From Thermoleophilia bacterium (GTDB lineage: Bacteria; Actinomycetota; Thermoleophilia; Miltoncostaeales; Miltoncostaeaceae), in the NCBI GenBank assembly GCA_020848615.1, contig JADLHW010000073.1:1-64000 (forward strand): a stretch of DNA of 64,000 nucleotides, given 5' to 3'. The notes beneath the pieces were generated by a model. It was given only the letters and a program-made list of their open reading frames with translations, did not search any database and was not told the origin of the DNA. Of this stretch, positions 41,548 through 50,045 are shown piece by piece (the stretch's first letter is position 1; every line of letters begins with the position of its first letter). A program made the position numbers and the translations under genes.

Positions 41548-41977
41548 GGTTCACGCCCACCACGGGGCGCGAGCTCTCCACACGGGGCTTCTCGGTGTTG
41601 GCGATCTGCGCCCACGTGTCCCGCAGCTCACCGAGCATGCCGGCGAGCCGGGCGATGCGCTGCGCGTCGTTCTCCAGGCGGGCGGCGAGCATCTCGTCCG
41701 CGGTCCAGTCGTAGATCCGTGCGAGGTTCTCGGCGATCGGGCCCTGCGTGATGTCCAGCGTGCACCGCAGCTCGGTGACGATGGCCTGCGCGCGGCTCAT
41801 CTTGAGCCCCGCCTCACCCAGGTCACGCCGCTCCATCGCCACCCTGCTCTGGTTGAGGAACCGGAGGAGGCCGTCGTAGAGCATCACCACCAGCTGGCCG
41901 GGGCTGGCCGTCTGGATGGCGCGCGCGGTGTACTGGCTGCTGTCCTTGAGCACACTGCTCCCCTGTTGTCCGATCAC
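41537..41977 (-). CDS. fliS: FliS flagellin chaperone (second copy)
   Basis: A 146-residue FliS with the standard motif: YTARAIQTASPGQLVVMLYDGLLRFLNQSRVAMERRDLGEA, MSRAQAIVTELRCTLDITQGPIAENLARIYDWTADEMLAAR. It follows fliD by 25 nt, the usual arrangement, and is probably the main flagellin chaperone. A more divergent copy lies at 31570-31938. The C-terminal 20 residues are variable. Confidence 0.93.
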   Translation of the reverse strand: MIGQQGSSVLKDSSQYTARAIQTASPGQLVVMLYDGLLRFLNQSRVAMERRDLGEAGLKMSRAQAIVTELRCTLDITQGPIAENLARIYDWTADEMLAARLENDAQRIARLAGMLGELRDTWAQIANTEKPRVESSRPVVGVNLAG

Positions 41978-42002
41978 CCGATCACCGGCCGTGCCGCCGG
42001 GA

Positions 42003-43313
42003 TCAGCCGAACTGCGCGGACAGGCTGCTGCCCTGTCCCTTGAGTTGCGCCACCGCGTTCTCCATCGCCTGGAACTGCGCCCGCAGGCGCTGCTCCCGGA
42101 GCACCATCACGTCCTCGAGGCGGGCGATCTTGTCGTTCATCCGCTGGATGTTCGCGGTGATGCCCGACTGCCGCGAGGAGATCGCGTTGGACGAGAAGTC
42201 GTCGGTGAGCTGCGCGATGCGGCGGGCGATGCCGTCCGCGGAGCCGGAGGTGTCCGCCCCGTCGTCCGCGCCGAACAGCCGGCGCAGCGCGGTCGGGTCC
42301 TTGGCCAGCGCGTCCTGGAACTTGGTGGGGTCGAGGGTGAGCTCACCGGTGCGGCTCGAGGTGATCCCGATCTGGGCGAGGCTGTCGTACTGGGCGCCGA
42401 GGCCGGTGACCTGGGACATCGTCGTGTTCCGCAGGCTGGAGGCGAACGTGGTGAACATCGTGTCGCCCTGCAGCGTCCCCGCGGTCTTGGTCGCGGCGTC
42501 GTACTTGGTCGCGCTGTTGGTGTTCGTGATCAACGCGTTGTAGGCGTCCACGAACTTCTGGGCCTGCTTCTGGATCGCCTCGGTGTCCGCCCCCACCGTG
42601 ATGGTGGTCGAGCCGACGGCGGCGAGGTTGAGGCTCACCCCGGCGATCGCGCCCTCGATGGTGTTGCTGCTGCCGGTCACCGTGAGGCCGTTCACGACCG
42701 CGGTGGCGTCGGCGCCCGCCTGGGTCGTCGCGAAGCCGAGCCCGCCGGCGGCGCTGCCGCCGAGGGTGATGGCGCCCGCGGCGCCGCCGGTGCGGCTGAT
42801 GAGCACCAGCCGGTCGTTGATGACGCTCGCGGACGCCCCGACCTCCGCGGTCCCGTTGATGCGGTCCGCGAACGCCTGCAGGGTGTCGTCCGCCTCGATC
42901 GCGACGCTCTTGGTGACGCCGCCGACGGTGATCTCGAGCGACTCGCCGGCGTTCAGCGCGGGGCCGGCACCCGTCGCCATCGTGTGGTTCGCGGCGAGGG
43001 AGGTGACCGTGACGTTGTAGGTGCCCTGGGCGGCGGCGCTGCCGGCCGACGCCTTCGCGATCGTGTCGTTCGCCGAGGTCGCGGTCTTGCCCTGCAGCGC
43101 GGTCGGCGAGTACAGGTCGCGCGCCGCGTCCCGCAGGGCCTTCGCCAGGCCGTTGAGCTCCGTGACGACGCCGCTCTTCTTCTGGACGGCCTTCTTGTCG
43201 GCCTCGATGCGGTCGATCGGCTGCCGCTCGAGCTTCATCAGGGCGTCGACGATCGACGCCGTGTCGATGCCGGACCCGAGCCCGGAGAAGCTGATCCCTG
43301 AACTTGTGCTCAC
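42003..43313 (-). CDS. fliD: FliD filament cap protein
   Basis: A 436-residue FliD. N-terminus has ISFSGLGSGIDTASIVDALMKLERQPIDRIEADK, the FliD-N signature. The middle has Ala/Thr-rich D2/D3 parts, and the C-terminal coiled coil includes RIARRIAQLTDDFSSNAISSRQSGITANIQRMNDKIARLEDVMVLREQRLRAQFQAMENAVAQLKGQ. The GTG at 43311-43313 has GGAGG six bases before it. It follows flaG by 16 nt. Confidence 0.94.
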   Translation of the reverse strand: MSTSSGISFSGLGSGIDTASIVDALMKLERQPIDRIEADKKAVQKKSGVVTELNGLAKALRDAARDLYSPTALQGKTATSANDTIAKASAGSAAAQGTYNVTVTSLAANHTMATGAGPALNAGESLEITVGGVTKSVAIEADDTLQAFADRINGTAEVGASASVINDRLVLISRTGGAAGAITLGGSAAGGLGFATTQAGADATAVVNGLTVTGSSNTIEGAIAGVSLNLAAVGSTTITVGADTEAIQKQAQKFVDAYNALITNTNSATKYDAATKTAGTLQGDTMFTTFASSLRNTTMSQVTGLGAQYDSLAQIGITSSRTGELTLDPTKFQDALAKDPTALRRLFGADDGADTSGSADGIARRIAQLTDDFSSNAISSRQSGITANIQRMNDKIARLEDVMVLREQRLRAQFQAMENAVAQLKGQGSSLSAQFG

Positions 43314-43329
43314 CTGCGGCCTCCGTGCC

Positions 43330-43821
43330 TCACCGTGAGACGTCGATCGCGAGACCCTTTCCCGCGAGCGCGGCCATCACGTCCAGCACATGACGCGGCG
43401 GGAACTCCCGAATCACCTCGCCGGTGTCGCGCTGGTACATCGTGATGATCACGTGATTCGTCTCTTGATGGATCGCGAATCTGGCAAGGATATCGGCGTC
43501 CTCGACGTCGAACTTGAGGACCCCCGGCTCCTCGCCGTCCTGGTCGCCGAAGGCGGGTGCCTTCACCGGCACCTCGGCCGGAAGCAGGTCGGCGGGCCGG
43601 AACCGCCCGGCGGCGCGAGTGCCGTCCGGCGGGGCCGTCGCAGGGGTCCCCGAGGCCTGCGCGGCCGCGGCGGACGCCGCGTGGTCGGTCGGCGGCCCGG
43701 CGGCCGGGCGCACCTGGGCGGACCCCTCCCCGGTGGTCCGCCGCGACGCGCGGAACGGCTCCGCCGCGACAGTGGGTGGTGCTCCTGTCCCGGTCGGGAC
43801 GGGAGCGGCGGTGACATCCAT
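43330..43821 (-). CDS. flaG: FlaG family protein
   Basis: A 163-residue protein. The last 60 residues match FlaG: VLKFDVEDADILARFAIHQETNHVIITMYQRDTGEVIREFPPRHVLDVMAALAGKGLAIDV. The first 100 residues are Pro/Ala/Thr-rich and unusual in length; most FlaG proteins are about 120 residues. The ATG at 43819-43821 has GGAG five bases before it; another ATG at 43836 has none. It is first in flaG-fliD-fliS-fliT. FlaG influences filament length. Confidence 0.9.
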   Translation of the reverse strand: MDVTAAPVPTGTGAPPTVAAEPFRASRRTTGEGSAQVRPAAGPPTDHAASAAAAQASGTPATAPPDGTRAAGRFRPADLLPAEVPVKAPAFGDQDGEEPGVLKFDVEDADILARFAIHQETNHVIITMYQRDTGEVIREFPPRHVLDVMAALAGKGLAIDVSR

Positions 43822-43898
43822 GTCATCTCCGTTCATCCGTGGCCGAGGCCGCGGGCACCGAGACGCTGGACGCTCCGGGAACCCGGGACTCATGAGGC

Positions 43899-43906
43899 CT
43901 ATCGGC
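43899..43906 (-). promoter_or_regulatory. Possible sigma-28 -10 for flaG-fliD-fliS
   Basis: GCCGATAG on the minus strand, 77 nt before the flaG ATG and just past the terminator of the upstream gene. The bases at the -35 position (GTCGGGAT) fit poorly, so this is a half-site only. Confidence 0.3.
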
Positions 43907-43931
43907 AGGCGCGGCCGATCCCGACATGCGT

Positions 43932-43967
43932 CACGGGCCGCATAGAGGAAGCTCTATGCGGCCCGTG
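43932..43967 (-). terminator. Strong hairpin terminator after the TPR glycosyltransferase
   Basis: A perfect 16-bp stem, CACGGGCCGCATAGAG against CTCTATGCGGCCCGTG, with a GAAG loop, 39 nt past the stop at 44007. It is the longest perfect hairpin seen in the window. No T-tract follows. Confidence 0.75.
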
Positions 43968-44006
43968 GACGAACGGTGGGCGCCCCGTGACCGGGGCACG
44001 TGGCGG

Positions 44007-46067
44007 TCAGTTCGCCGAGGACCCCGCGAGGACCCCGAGGGACTGGCTCAGCTCACGCAGGATCGTGGAGTGCGGCCACACGCCCTGGCCGGCGCGCAGC
44101 ACGTCGTTGGCCTCGTCGTACCGGCCCTGGCCCGACAGGTGCCCGGCGAGGTCCAGGTACCGGCCGATGCTCTCCCGGTCGCGGTCGAGGGCCTCACGGA
44201 AGAACACCTCGGCGTCCTCCCGCAGCTCCTTGTGGTCGCAGAGCAGCCCGAGGGCGGCGTAGGTCTCCGGACCCGCCGACCCCTCCCGCACCGAGGCGAG
44301 GAGCCGGTCGGCCGCCGGATCGGCGAACCCGTGCTTGAGCAGCAGGTGCCCGAGGCGCTCGTCGAGTGCCGCCTCAGGGGTGGCGACCCGGTACAGGAGG
44401 GGGACCATGGCGTTGAACGCCTCGAGGCTGCCGAGCTCCATCAGGGCGGCCGCGATGTCGAACACGACGGCGGTCACCTGGTTGGCGTCCGCCCGCAGCT
44501 CGCCCTCCGGGAGGACACCCTCCCGCGCGTCGAGCACCAGCCGCCAGGCGTACGCGTAGAGGCCGTCGGCGATGGCGCCGATGTCGGCGACGCCCTGTTC
44601 CCCCACGTCACGCCGTCCCGTCGCGAGGCCGATGAGGACGCGCTTCCCGCAGGCCACGGCATGGCTCTCGGAGCTCGCCGGGACCTCGTCGAGCACCGCC
44701 AGGGCGGTGTCCGGCGCGCCGGCGGCCAGGTGGCAGTGGGCGAGGGTCACGCGGATCGCGTGCGTGTCGGGCGTCATCGAGAGCGCCTCCTGCAGGAGCC
44801 GCTGGGCGCGGTCCGGAAAGCCCTCCGACAGGAACACCTCCCCCATCGCCCGCAGCGCATCGGCGCGCTTGGCAGTCGGCAGGATGCCGCGCAGGAACGC
44901 CTCGGTCCGGTCGGCCTCGTCGTTGCGCAGCAGCAGCTGGGCGAGGCGCACCAGCGGCGGGGCGTAGAAGCCGCGCGCCGAGGTGACCGCCAGCTTGTAG
45001 TCGCGGACGGCCTCGCTCTGGTCGCCGATCGCCTCGTGCAGCGTGCCGAGCGCGAACCAGCTGTAGAACGACCCCATGCCGGCCTGGGCCATGTACCGGT
45101 CGCCGCCGTGGTCGCCGAGATCGATCGCCTGCCGGAAGCTGGTGATCGCCTCGCGGTACTCCCGGCGGGCGAAGTGCAGCTGACCCACCAGGTAGTGGAG
45201 GTCCGTGAAGTCCGGGTAGGCCTCCAGCGCGTCCGCCGCGACCTCGAGCGCCTCGTCGTACCGCTCGAGCCGCTGGAGGGACGCCACGATGTTGCGCACC
45301 AGCAGCGACGCGAAGTACTGCCGCATCGACGCGAGGTTCTTGAACGCCCGGGAGAAGTAGTCCAGGGCGGTGCGGTGGTCGTCGATGCGCTGGAACTCGA
45401 CGCCGGCGTTGAACAGCGTGAACGCGTCGTCCGGCTTGCGCTTGACCTCCTCGAGGACGATGCGCATGTTCCGGTCCTTCTTCCTGCGCGCCTCGGTGGT
45501 GTGGTCGAGGTAGCCGTAGTGAAGGATCTCGATGCCGACGAACCGGGTGCAGGAGCCGCCGTCCGGATCGACCCTCGCCTGGATCTGCTCGTGCAGGGCC
45601 CCGTCGTAGCGGTACTGCGGGCGGTTCCGGAACACGCGGAACGCGGCGTTCACGACCGCCTCGAGCCCGGCCTCCAGGCCGATGAAGTTCACCTCGCGGA
45701 GGCTGTAGCCCTCCTGGTCGGGGTCGTCCAGCAGCGGGCGCAGCGCGGCGCCGTCCACCAGCTCCTCGTCGGCGTCGAGGATGAGCACCCAGTCACCGGT
45801 GGCGGCATCGATCGAGGTGTTGCGGTGCCTGGCGAAGTCACCGGTCCACGGCTCGTGGATGACCTTCGCGCCGAAGCTCTCGGCGATCTCAACCGTGCGG
45901 TCCGTGGAGCCCGTGTCGACGATCACGATCTCGTCCGCGACCCCCTGCACGCTGCGAAGGCACCGCGGCAGGGCCTCCTCCTCGTCCTTGACGATCATGC
46001 ACAGCGACAGCCGCTGGGATGTGCCGGACGGGGTGGAATCCGAGAGGGTCGTGATCTTCAGGCCCAT
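44007..46067 (-). CDS. GT2 glycosyltransferase with TPR-type repeats
   Basis: A 686-residue protein. Residues 19-255 form a GT-A glycosyltransferase 2 domain: LSLCMIVKDEEEALPRCLRSV, DEIVIVDTGSTDRTVEIAESFGAKV, and the metal-binding DAD at 98-100 in LILDADEELVDG. Residues about 270-686 are TPR-like helical repeats (for example HYLVGQLHFARREYREAITSFRQAIDLGD and ADALRAMGEVFLSEGFPDRAQRLLQEAL). This layout is known from SunS-type and flagellin/protein glycosyltransferases. It has its own sigma-28-like promoter and a strong terminator, and lies next to flaG-fliD. Direct glycosylation of flagellin is a reasonable inference. Confidence 0.85.
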   Translation of the reverse strand: MGLKITTLSDSTPSGTSQRLSLCMIVKDEEEALPRCLRSVQGVADEIVIVDTGSTDRTVEIAESFGAKVIHEPWTGDFARHRNTSIDAATGDWVLILDADEELVDGAALRPLLDDPDQEGYSLREVNFIGLEAGLEAVVNAAFRVFRNRPQYRYDGALHEQIQARVDPDGGSCTRFVGIEILHYGYLDHTTEARRKKDRNMRIVLEEVKRKPDDAFTLFNAGVEFQRIDDHRTALDYFSRAFKNLASMRQYFASLLVRNIVASLQRLERYDEALEVAADALEAYPDFTDLHYLVGQLHFARREYREAITSFRQAIDLGDHGGDRYMAQAGMGSFYSWFALGTLHEAIGDQSEAVRDYKLAVTSARGFYAPPLVRLAQLLLRNDEADRTEAFLRGILPTAKRADALRAMGEVFLSEGFPDRAQRLLQEALSMTPDTHAIRVTLAHCHLAAGAPDTALAVLDEVPASSESHAVACGKRVLIGLATGRRDVGEQGVADIGAIADGLYAYAWRLVLDAREGVLPEGELRADANQVTAVVFDIAAALMELGSLEAFNAMVPLLYRVATPEAALDERLGHLLLKHGFADPAADRLLASVREGSAGPETYAALGLLCDHKELREDAEVFFREALDRDRESIGRYLDLAGHLSGQGRYDEANDVLRAGQGVWPHSTILRELSQSLGVLAGSSAN

Positions 46068-46104
46068 TGCACGCTCCCGTGCGTTGGAGGTCGGGACGCC
46101 CCCG

Positions 46105-46131
46105 TCATCGGCGCGGGCATCGTGGACTTGA
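46105..46131 (-). promoter_or_regulatory. Sigma-28-like promoter for the TPR glycosyltransferase
   Basis: On the minus strand TCAAGTCC is followed after 11 nt by GCCGATGA, 37 nt before the ATG at 46067. One of the best matches to TAAAGTTT-N11-GCCGATAA in this window. Confidence 0.6.
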
Positions 46132-46173
46132 GCAGGGCGCTTCCGGGCGTCGCGGGCGGGCGGGAAACGCGCG

Positions 46174-47991
46174 TCACGCCGTGACGCCCAGCGGCCAGAT
46201 GCGGGACGCCACCACCTCGGCGACCGCGTCCCAGCCGCGCGCGGCGCGCACCGCCGTCGCCGCGCGACGACCGATCGCGGCGGCCGCGGTCCGGTCCTCG
46301 AACACGCGGCGCATGCCCGCCGCGAGGTCCGCCACGTCGATCTCGTGCACCACGGGCGGGCCCGACAGGGCGCGGCCCTCGCCGTCGGTGAGCGTCGGCA
46401 GCACGCGGCGGGCGGCGGGCAGCAGCACGGCGGAGGTGCCGTCCACGAACTCCCGGGCGGTCCCGCGGTCCGGTGCGATCACCGGCAGGCCGCTCGCCAT
46501 CGCCTCGATCATGGTCATGCCGAAGGCCTCGCCCCGATACGGGTGCGCCAGGCAGTCGCAGGCCCGGTACAGGCCGGCCATGTCGGCCTCGCGCATGGGG
46601 CCGTCCAGGATCCGCACGCGCGGGCCGGCCGGGTCGGCGGCCATCGCCTCGGCGACGGCGTCCAGCTCGTTCGCCGAGGAGGGGCCGCCCACCCCGAAGC
46701 GCTTGAGGACCAGGGTGACCTCGTCGGCGCGGGTGAAGGCCCGGCGGTACGCCTCCAGCAGCAGGTCAACGCCCTTGCGGTGCACCAGCCCGCCCACGAA
46801 CAGGAACCGGAAGCCGTCGGTGTCGCCCAGCGGGGCGGGCGGCACGTGCGGGCCGAACCGTGCCGCGTCGACGCCCAGCGGGACCACGACCACGCGGTCC
46901 GCGGGCAGCCCGGCGTTGAGGAAGTCCTCGCGCACGACCTCGGAGTCCACCCATACCTCGTCGGCGCAGATCTGGGCGGCGTGCAGCCACTCCCGCGGAG
47001 GCGGGCCGAGCTCCCAGTGCAGCCACGCGGCGACCCGGCCGGCGGCCGGGCGCGCGAACGACGGCGGGTCGTCGTTGCGGATGAGGAGGTCCGGGGGCCG
47101 GTCCAGCGGCGCGGCCCGCAGCACCAGCTCGGCGACGTCGGGGTCCGCGGCCAGCGGCCCGGGGAAGCGCTCGCTGAACGCCACGTCCATGTCGCCGCGG
47201 TCCATGAGGGCGCGGGCGAGGTCGCGGTTGAGCTGGGCGAGGGAGGTCACGGAGGTCACCGCGCCCTCGAACGCCACCAGCGGCCGGGCGGGCGGCCCGG
47301 CGGGGCGGCGGCGGGTGCGGCGGCGCTCACGGCCCAGCCGCTGGGCGACGTAGGCGGCCACCTGGGCGGCGGTGGGCGGGGCGGCCGAGACCGCGAGGGC
47401 CTCCACCAGCCGGCCGGCCAGGCCCAGCCCGGGCGCCACCTGCGCGCGCTGCAGCTCGTCGGCGAGGCGCGCCGCGGGGGTGCCGAGCTGGGCCACCACC
47501 ACGGTGCTGTCCGCGACGGCGGTCGCCATGTCGGGGATGGGGCGCTCCACCACGACCACGTCGGGCAGGTCCCGCGGGTCGTCGACGGCGCTCGCCATCG
47601 CGTCGCCCAGGCCCATGTCGTGCGTCTCGGCGACCACCACCAGGGTGGCGTCGATGGCGGTGGGCGCGGCCTCGACCCAGTCCAGCAGCACGGCGATGGC
47701 CTCCTCCGGTGCCGCGATCGGGGCGAGCACGATGCGCCGCCCGGTGGCGACCGGGAGGATGCACGGCGCCGGTTCCGGGCCGTTCCACAGCTCGAAGAGG
47801 TCGTGGGCGACGTCCGCGTCGTCCCGCCACGCGGTGTGCGCGGCCAGCCACGCGCGGTCGCGGTCACCCATCTCCATCAGGTCGCCGCGCCCCGTGTGGA
47901 CCACGCGCGGGTCGATGCCCATCAGCGACAGCTCGGCGAGCACGGCGCGCACGCCGGGACGGTCCAGGGGGGCGCGGAGCAGGACGCTCAC
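46174..47991 (-). CDS. GT4-type glycosyltransferase, third of a tandem trio
   Basis: A 605-residue protein. The C-terminal 380 residues are a full GT4 (GT-B) glycosyltransferase: VAFEGAVTSVTSLAQLNRDLARALMDRG, FLFVGGLVHRKGVDLLLEAYRRAFTRADEVTLVLK, and the E-x7-E motif in GEAFGMTMIEAMASGLPVIAPDRGTAREFVDG. The first 220 residues are a separate alpha/beta part that aligns only loosely with the N-terminal module of the other two copies and lacks catalytic motifs. The start overlaps the stop of the next copy upstream (ATGA). Substrate unknown; genomic place suggests flagellin glycan. Confidence 0.85.
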   Translation of the reverse strand: MSVLLRAPLDRPGVRAVLAELSLMGIDPRVVHTGRGDLMEMGDRDRAWLAAHTAWRDDADVAHDLFELWNGPEPAPCILPVATGRRIVLAPIAAPEEAIAVLLDWVEAAPTAIDATLVVVAETHDMGLGDAMASAVDDPRDLPDVVVVERPIPDMATAVADSTVVVAQLGTPAARLADELQRAQVAPGLGLAGRLVEALAVSAAPPTAAQVAAYVAQRLGRERRRTRRRPAGPPARPLVAFEGAVTSVTSLAQLNRDLARALMDRGDMDVAFSERFPGPLAADPDVAELVLRAAPLDRPPDLLIRNDDPPSFARPAAGRVAAWLHWELGPPPREWLHAAQICADEVWVDSEVVREDFLNAGLPADRVVVVPLGVDAARFGPHVPPAPLGDTDGFRFLFVGGLVHRKGVDLLLEAYRRAFTRADEVTLVLKRFGVGGPSSANELDAVAEAMAADPAGPRVRILDGPMREADMAGLYRACDCLAHPYRGEAFGMTMIEAMASGLPVIAPDRGTAREFVDGTSAVLLPAARRVLPTLTDGEGRALSGPPVVHEIDVADLAAGMRRVFEDRTAAAAIGRRAATAVRAARGWDAVAEVVASRIWPLGVTA

Positions 47992-50045
47992 GCCGCCACT
48001 CCCCGGGCAACCTCGCCGGAGGCCGTCAGCGCGGCGAGGCGCGACGCGGCGACGGCGGCGGCGTGGTGCCAGGTGTGGCCCGCGGCGATCGCGACGGCGG
48101 CGCGCCGTCCGGTGTCGGCCGCCAGGTCACGGCATTCGTACGCCCACCGCATGCGGGAGGCCAGCGCCTCCACCTCCACCTCGTGCACCACGGCGGGCAG
48201 CACCAGCCGGTGCCCGGCGAGCTCGGCCACCGCGATCTCGCGGCGGCGGGACGGCACCAGCAGGGCGGTGTCGGGGTCCATGAACGCCCGGGCCGCACCG
48301 CGGTCGGGGGCGATCACCGGCAGGCCGGTGGCCATGGCCTCCGCCATCGTCATGCCGTACGCCTCCCCGCGGTACGGGTGCACCAGGCAGTCGCACGCCG
48401 CGTACAGGCCGGGCATCGCGCCCTCCGGCACGGGGCGGGTGAGGCGCATCACGCGCGGCGCCCGCGGATCGGCCGCCAGATCCTCCACCAGCCGGTCCAC
48501 GCCGTCGGAGCACGAGGCGCCGCGGTCCGTCAGCACCAGCGTGACGTCGTCGTCCGGGCCGAAGGCCATGCGGTAGGCGTCCACCAGCAGGTCGACGCCC
48601 TTGCGCCAGGCCGGGCCGCCCACGTGGAGCAGCCGGTACCCCGGGGCGCCGTCGCCCAGGTCCATGGGGGCGCGGGCGGGGTGGAACATGGCGGTGTCCA
48701 CGCCGTTCGGCACGACCGCCACCCGCCCCTCCGGCGCGCCGGCGGCCAGGTAGCCGTCGCGGACGTACCCCGTGGGCACCCAGATCTCGTCGACGCCGCG
48801 GTCCAGGCACTCGAGCCACTCCGCGGGCGCGCCGCCGAACTCCCACGGCAGCACCGCCACCAGGCGGCCGTCGCGCACGGGCGAGAGGTCGGCGGGGTGG
48901 CCGTGGCGGATCGTCACGTCCGGCGCACCGCCGTGCTCGCGCAGGCATCCCCACGCCAGGGGGCGCATGGACTGGTCCACGGGGGCCGCCGGGTCGGGGA
49001 CCGCGCCCTCGCCGTCGCGCAGCGCGAGGTCCACCCGGCCCTGGCGCAGCATCGCCCGGGCCAGGCCGCGGTTCACGGCGGCCGGGGAGCGGTCGCCGAG
49101 CATCGCGCCCTCGAGCACCGTCCGCGGGCGGCCGGCGTACCCGCCCGAGGCGCGACGGAAGCGGGCCAGGCCCGCGAGGCGTGCGGCGACCTCGCCGGCG
49201 ACGCGGGCCGCGTCGTGGCGGGCGGACGGGGCGTGCGCGGCCCGTTCGCCGGTGCGGCAGAGCTTGGCGGCGAGCGCGGGCGCGTCGAGGCCCAGGTCGG
49301 CGCACGGCACGCCCAGGGCGGCGGCCTCGGCGGCGATGCGGGCGGACGGGGTGAGCACCAGGCCGGCGGCGGCGATGAGCCCCAGCCGCTCGCGGTCCGA
49401 CAGCGGCTCGCAGATGAGCATGAGGTCGGCGATGTCGACCTCGCGGTGCCCGGCCCGGGCGAGGGCGGCGACCACCCGTTCCGGCAGGCCCGCGTCGGAG
49501 GCGAGCACCAGGGTGACGTCGGCCTCCACGGGCATCACCTCGGCCCACACGCACACGAGGTTCATCAGGCGCGCCGGGTCGGGCTCGATGGCCAGCGTCA
49601 CGGCGCCGTGCGCGCCGGGCGGTGCGACCGCCGACACCCCGGCGGTGTCCACCGGGTCGGGGCACACCCACAGGCGCTCACGGTCGACGCCCAGCGACAC
49701 CAGGTGCTCGCGCGCGGCCTCGTCGCGCACCCACACCTCGTCGAGGCCCTTCAGCAGCGCCGCCTCCGGCGCGGTGACCGGGTGCGGCTGGCTGATGCGC
49801 GCGACCCGCACCGGGGCGTCCACGCCGGCCTCCACGTCGGCCGCGGCGCACCACTGCAGGTGGACGTCCACGGGTCCCCGCCGGTCCGCCGCGGGCGGCG
49901 CGTCGCGGGGCGTCACCGGCCCGCCGGGATCGCAGGCCTCGAGGACGGCGTCGGCCCCGGCCCCCAGCAGCGCGGCGTGCAGGGCGCGCACGCCGGCGGC
50001 GCGGCAGCCGGCTCCGACGGCGGGTCCACGCAGTGCGATCCTCAT
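47988..50045 (-). CDS. Bimodular GT-B glycosyltransferase, second of trio
   Basis: A 685-residue protein with two GT-B-like modules. The N-terminal module (about 1-325) has VRVARISQPHPVTAPEAALLKGLDEVWVRDEAAREHLVSLGVDRERLWVCPDPVD and ADVTLVLASDAGLPERVVAALA, but the E-x7-E region is degenerate (TPSARIAAEAAALGVP). The C-terminal module (about 335-685) is intact: LEGAMLGDRSPAAVNRGLARAML, LLHVGGPAWRKGVDLLVDAYRMAFGPDDDVTLVL and YRGEAYGMTMAEAMATGLPVIAPDRG. It overlaps both neighbours by ATGA. Proposed to act in one glycan pathway with them. Confidence 0.85.
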   Translation of the reverse strand: MRIALRGPAVGAGCRAAGVRALHAALLGAGADAVLEACDPGGPVTPRDAPPAADRRGPVDVHLQWCAAADVEAGVDAPVRVARISQPHPVTAPEAALLKGLDEVWVRDEAAREHLVSLGVDRERLWVCPDPVDTAGVSAVAPPGAHGAVTLAIEPDPARLMNLVCVWAEVMPVEADVTLVLASDAGLPERVVAALARAGHREVDIADLMLICEPLSDRERLGLIAAAGLVLTPSARIAAEAAALGVPCADLGLDAPALAAKLCRTGERAAHAPSARHDAARVAGEVAARLAGLARFRRASGGYAGRPRTVLEGAMLGDRSPAAVNRGLARAMLRQGRVDLALRDGEGAVPDPAAPVDQSMRPLAWGCLREHGGAPDVTIRHGHPADLSPVRDGRLVAVLPWEFGGAPAEWLECLDRGVDEIWVPTGYVRDGYLAAGAPEGRVAVVPNGVDTAMFHPARAPMDLGDGAPGYRLLHVGGPAWRKGVDLLVDAYRMAFGPDDDVTLVLTDRGASCSDGVDRLVEDLAADPRAPRVMRLTRPVPEGAMPGLYAACDCLVHPYRGEAYGMTMAEAMATGLPVIAPDRGAARAFMDPDTALLVPSRRREIAVAELAGHRLVLPAVVHEVEVEALASRMRWAYECRDLAADTGRRAAVAIAAGHTWHHAAAVAASRLAALTASGEVARGVAA

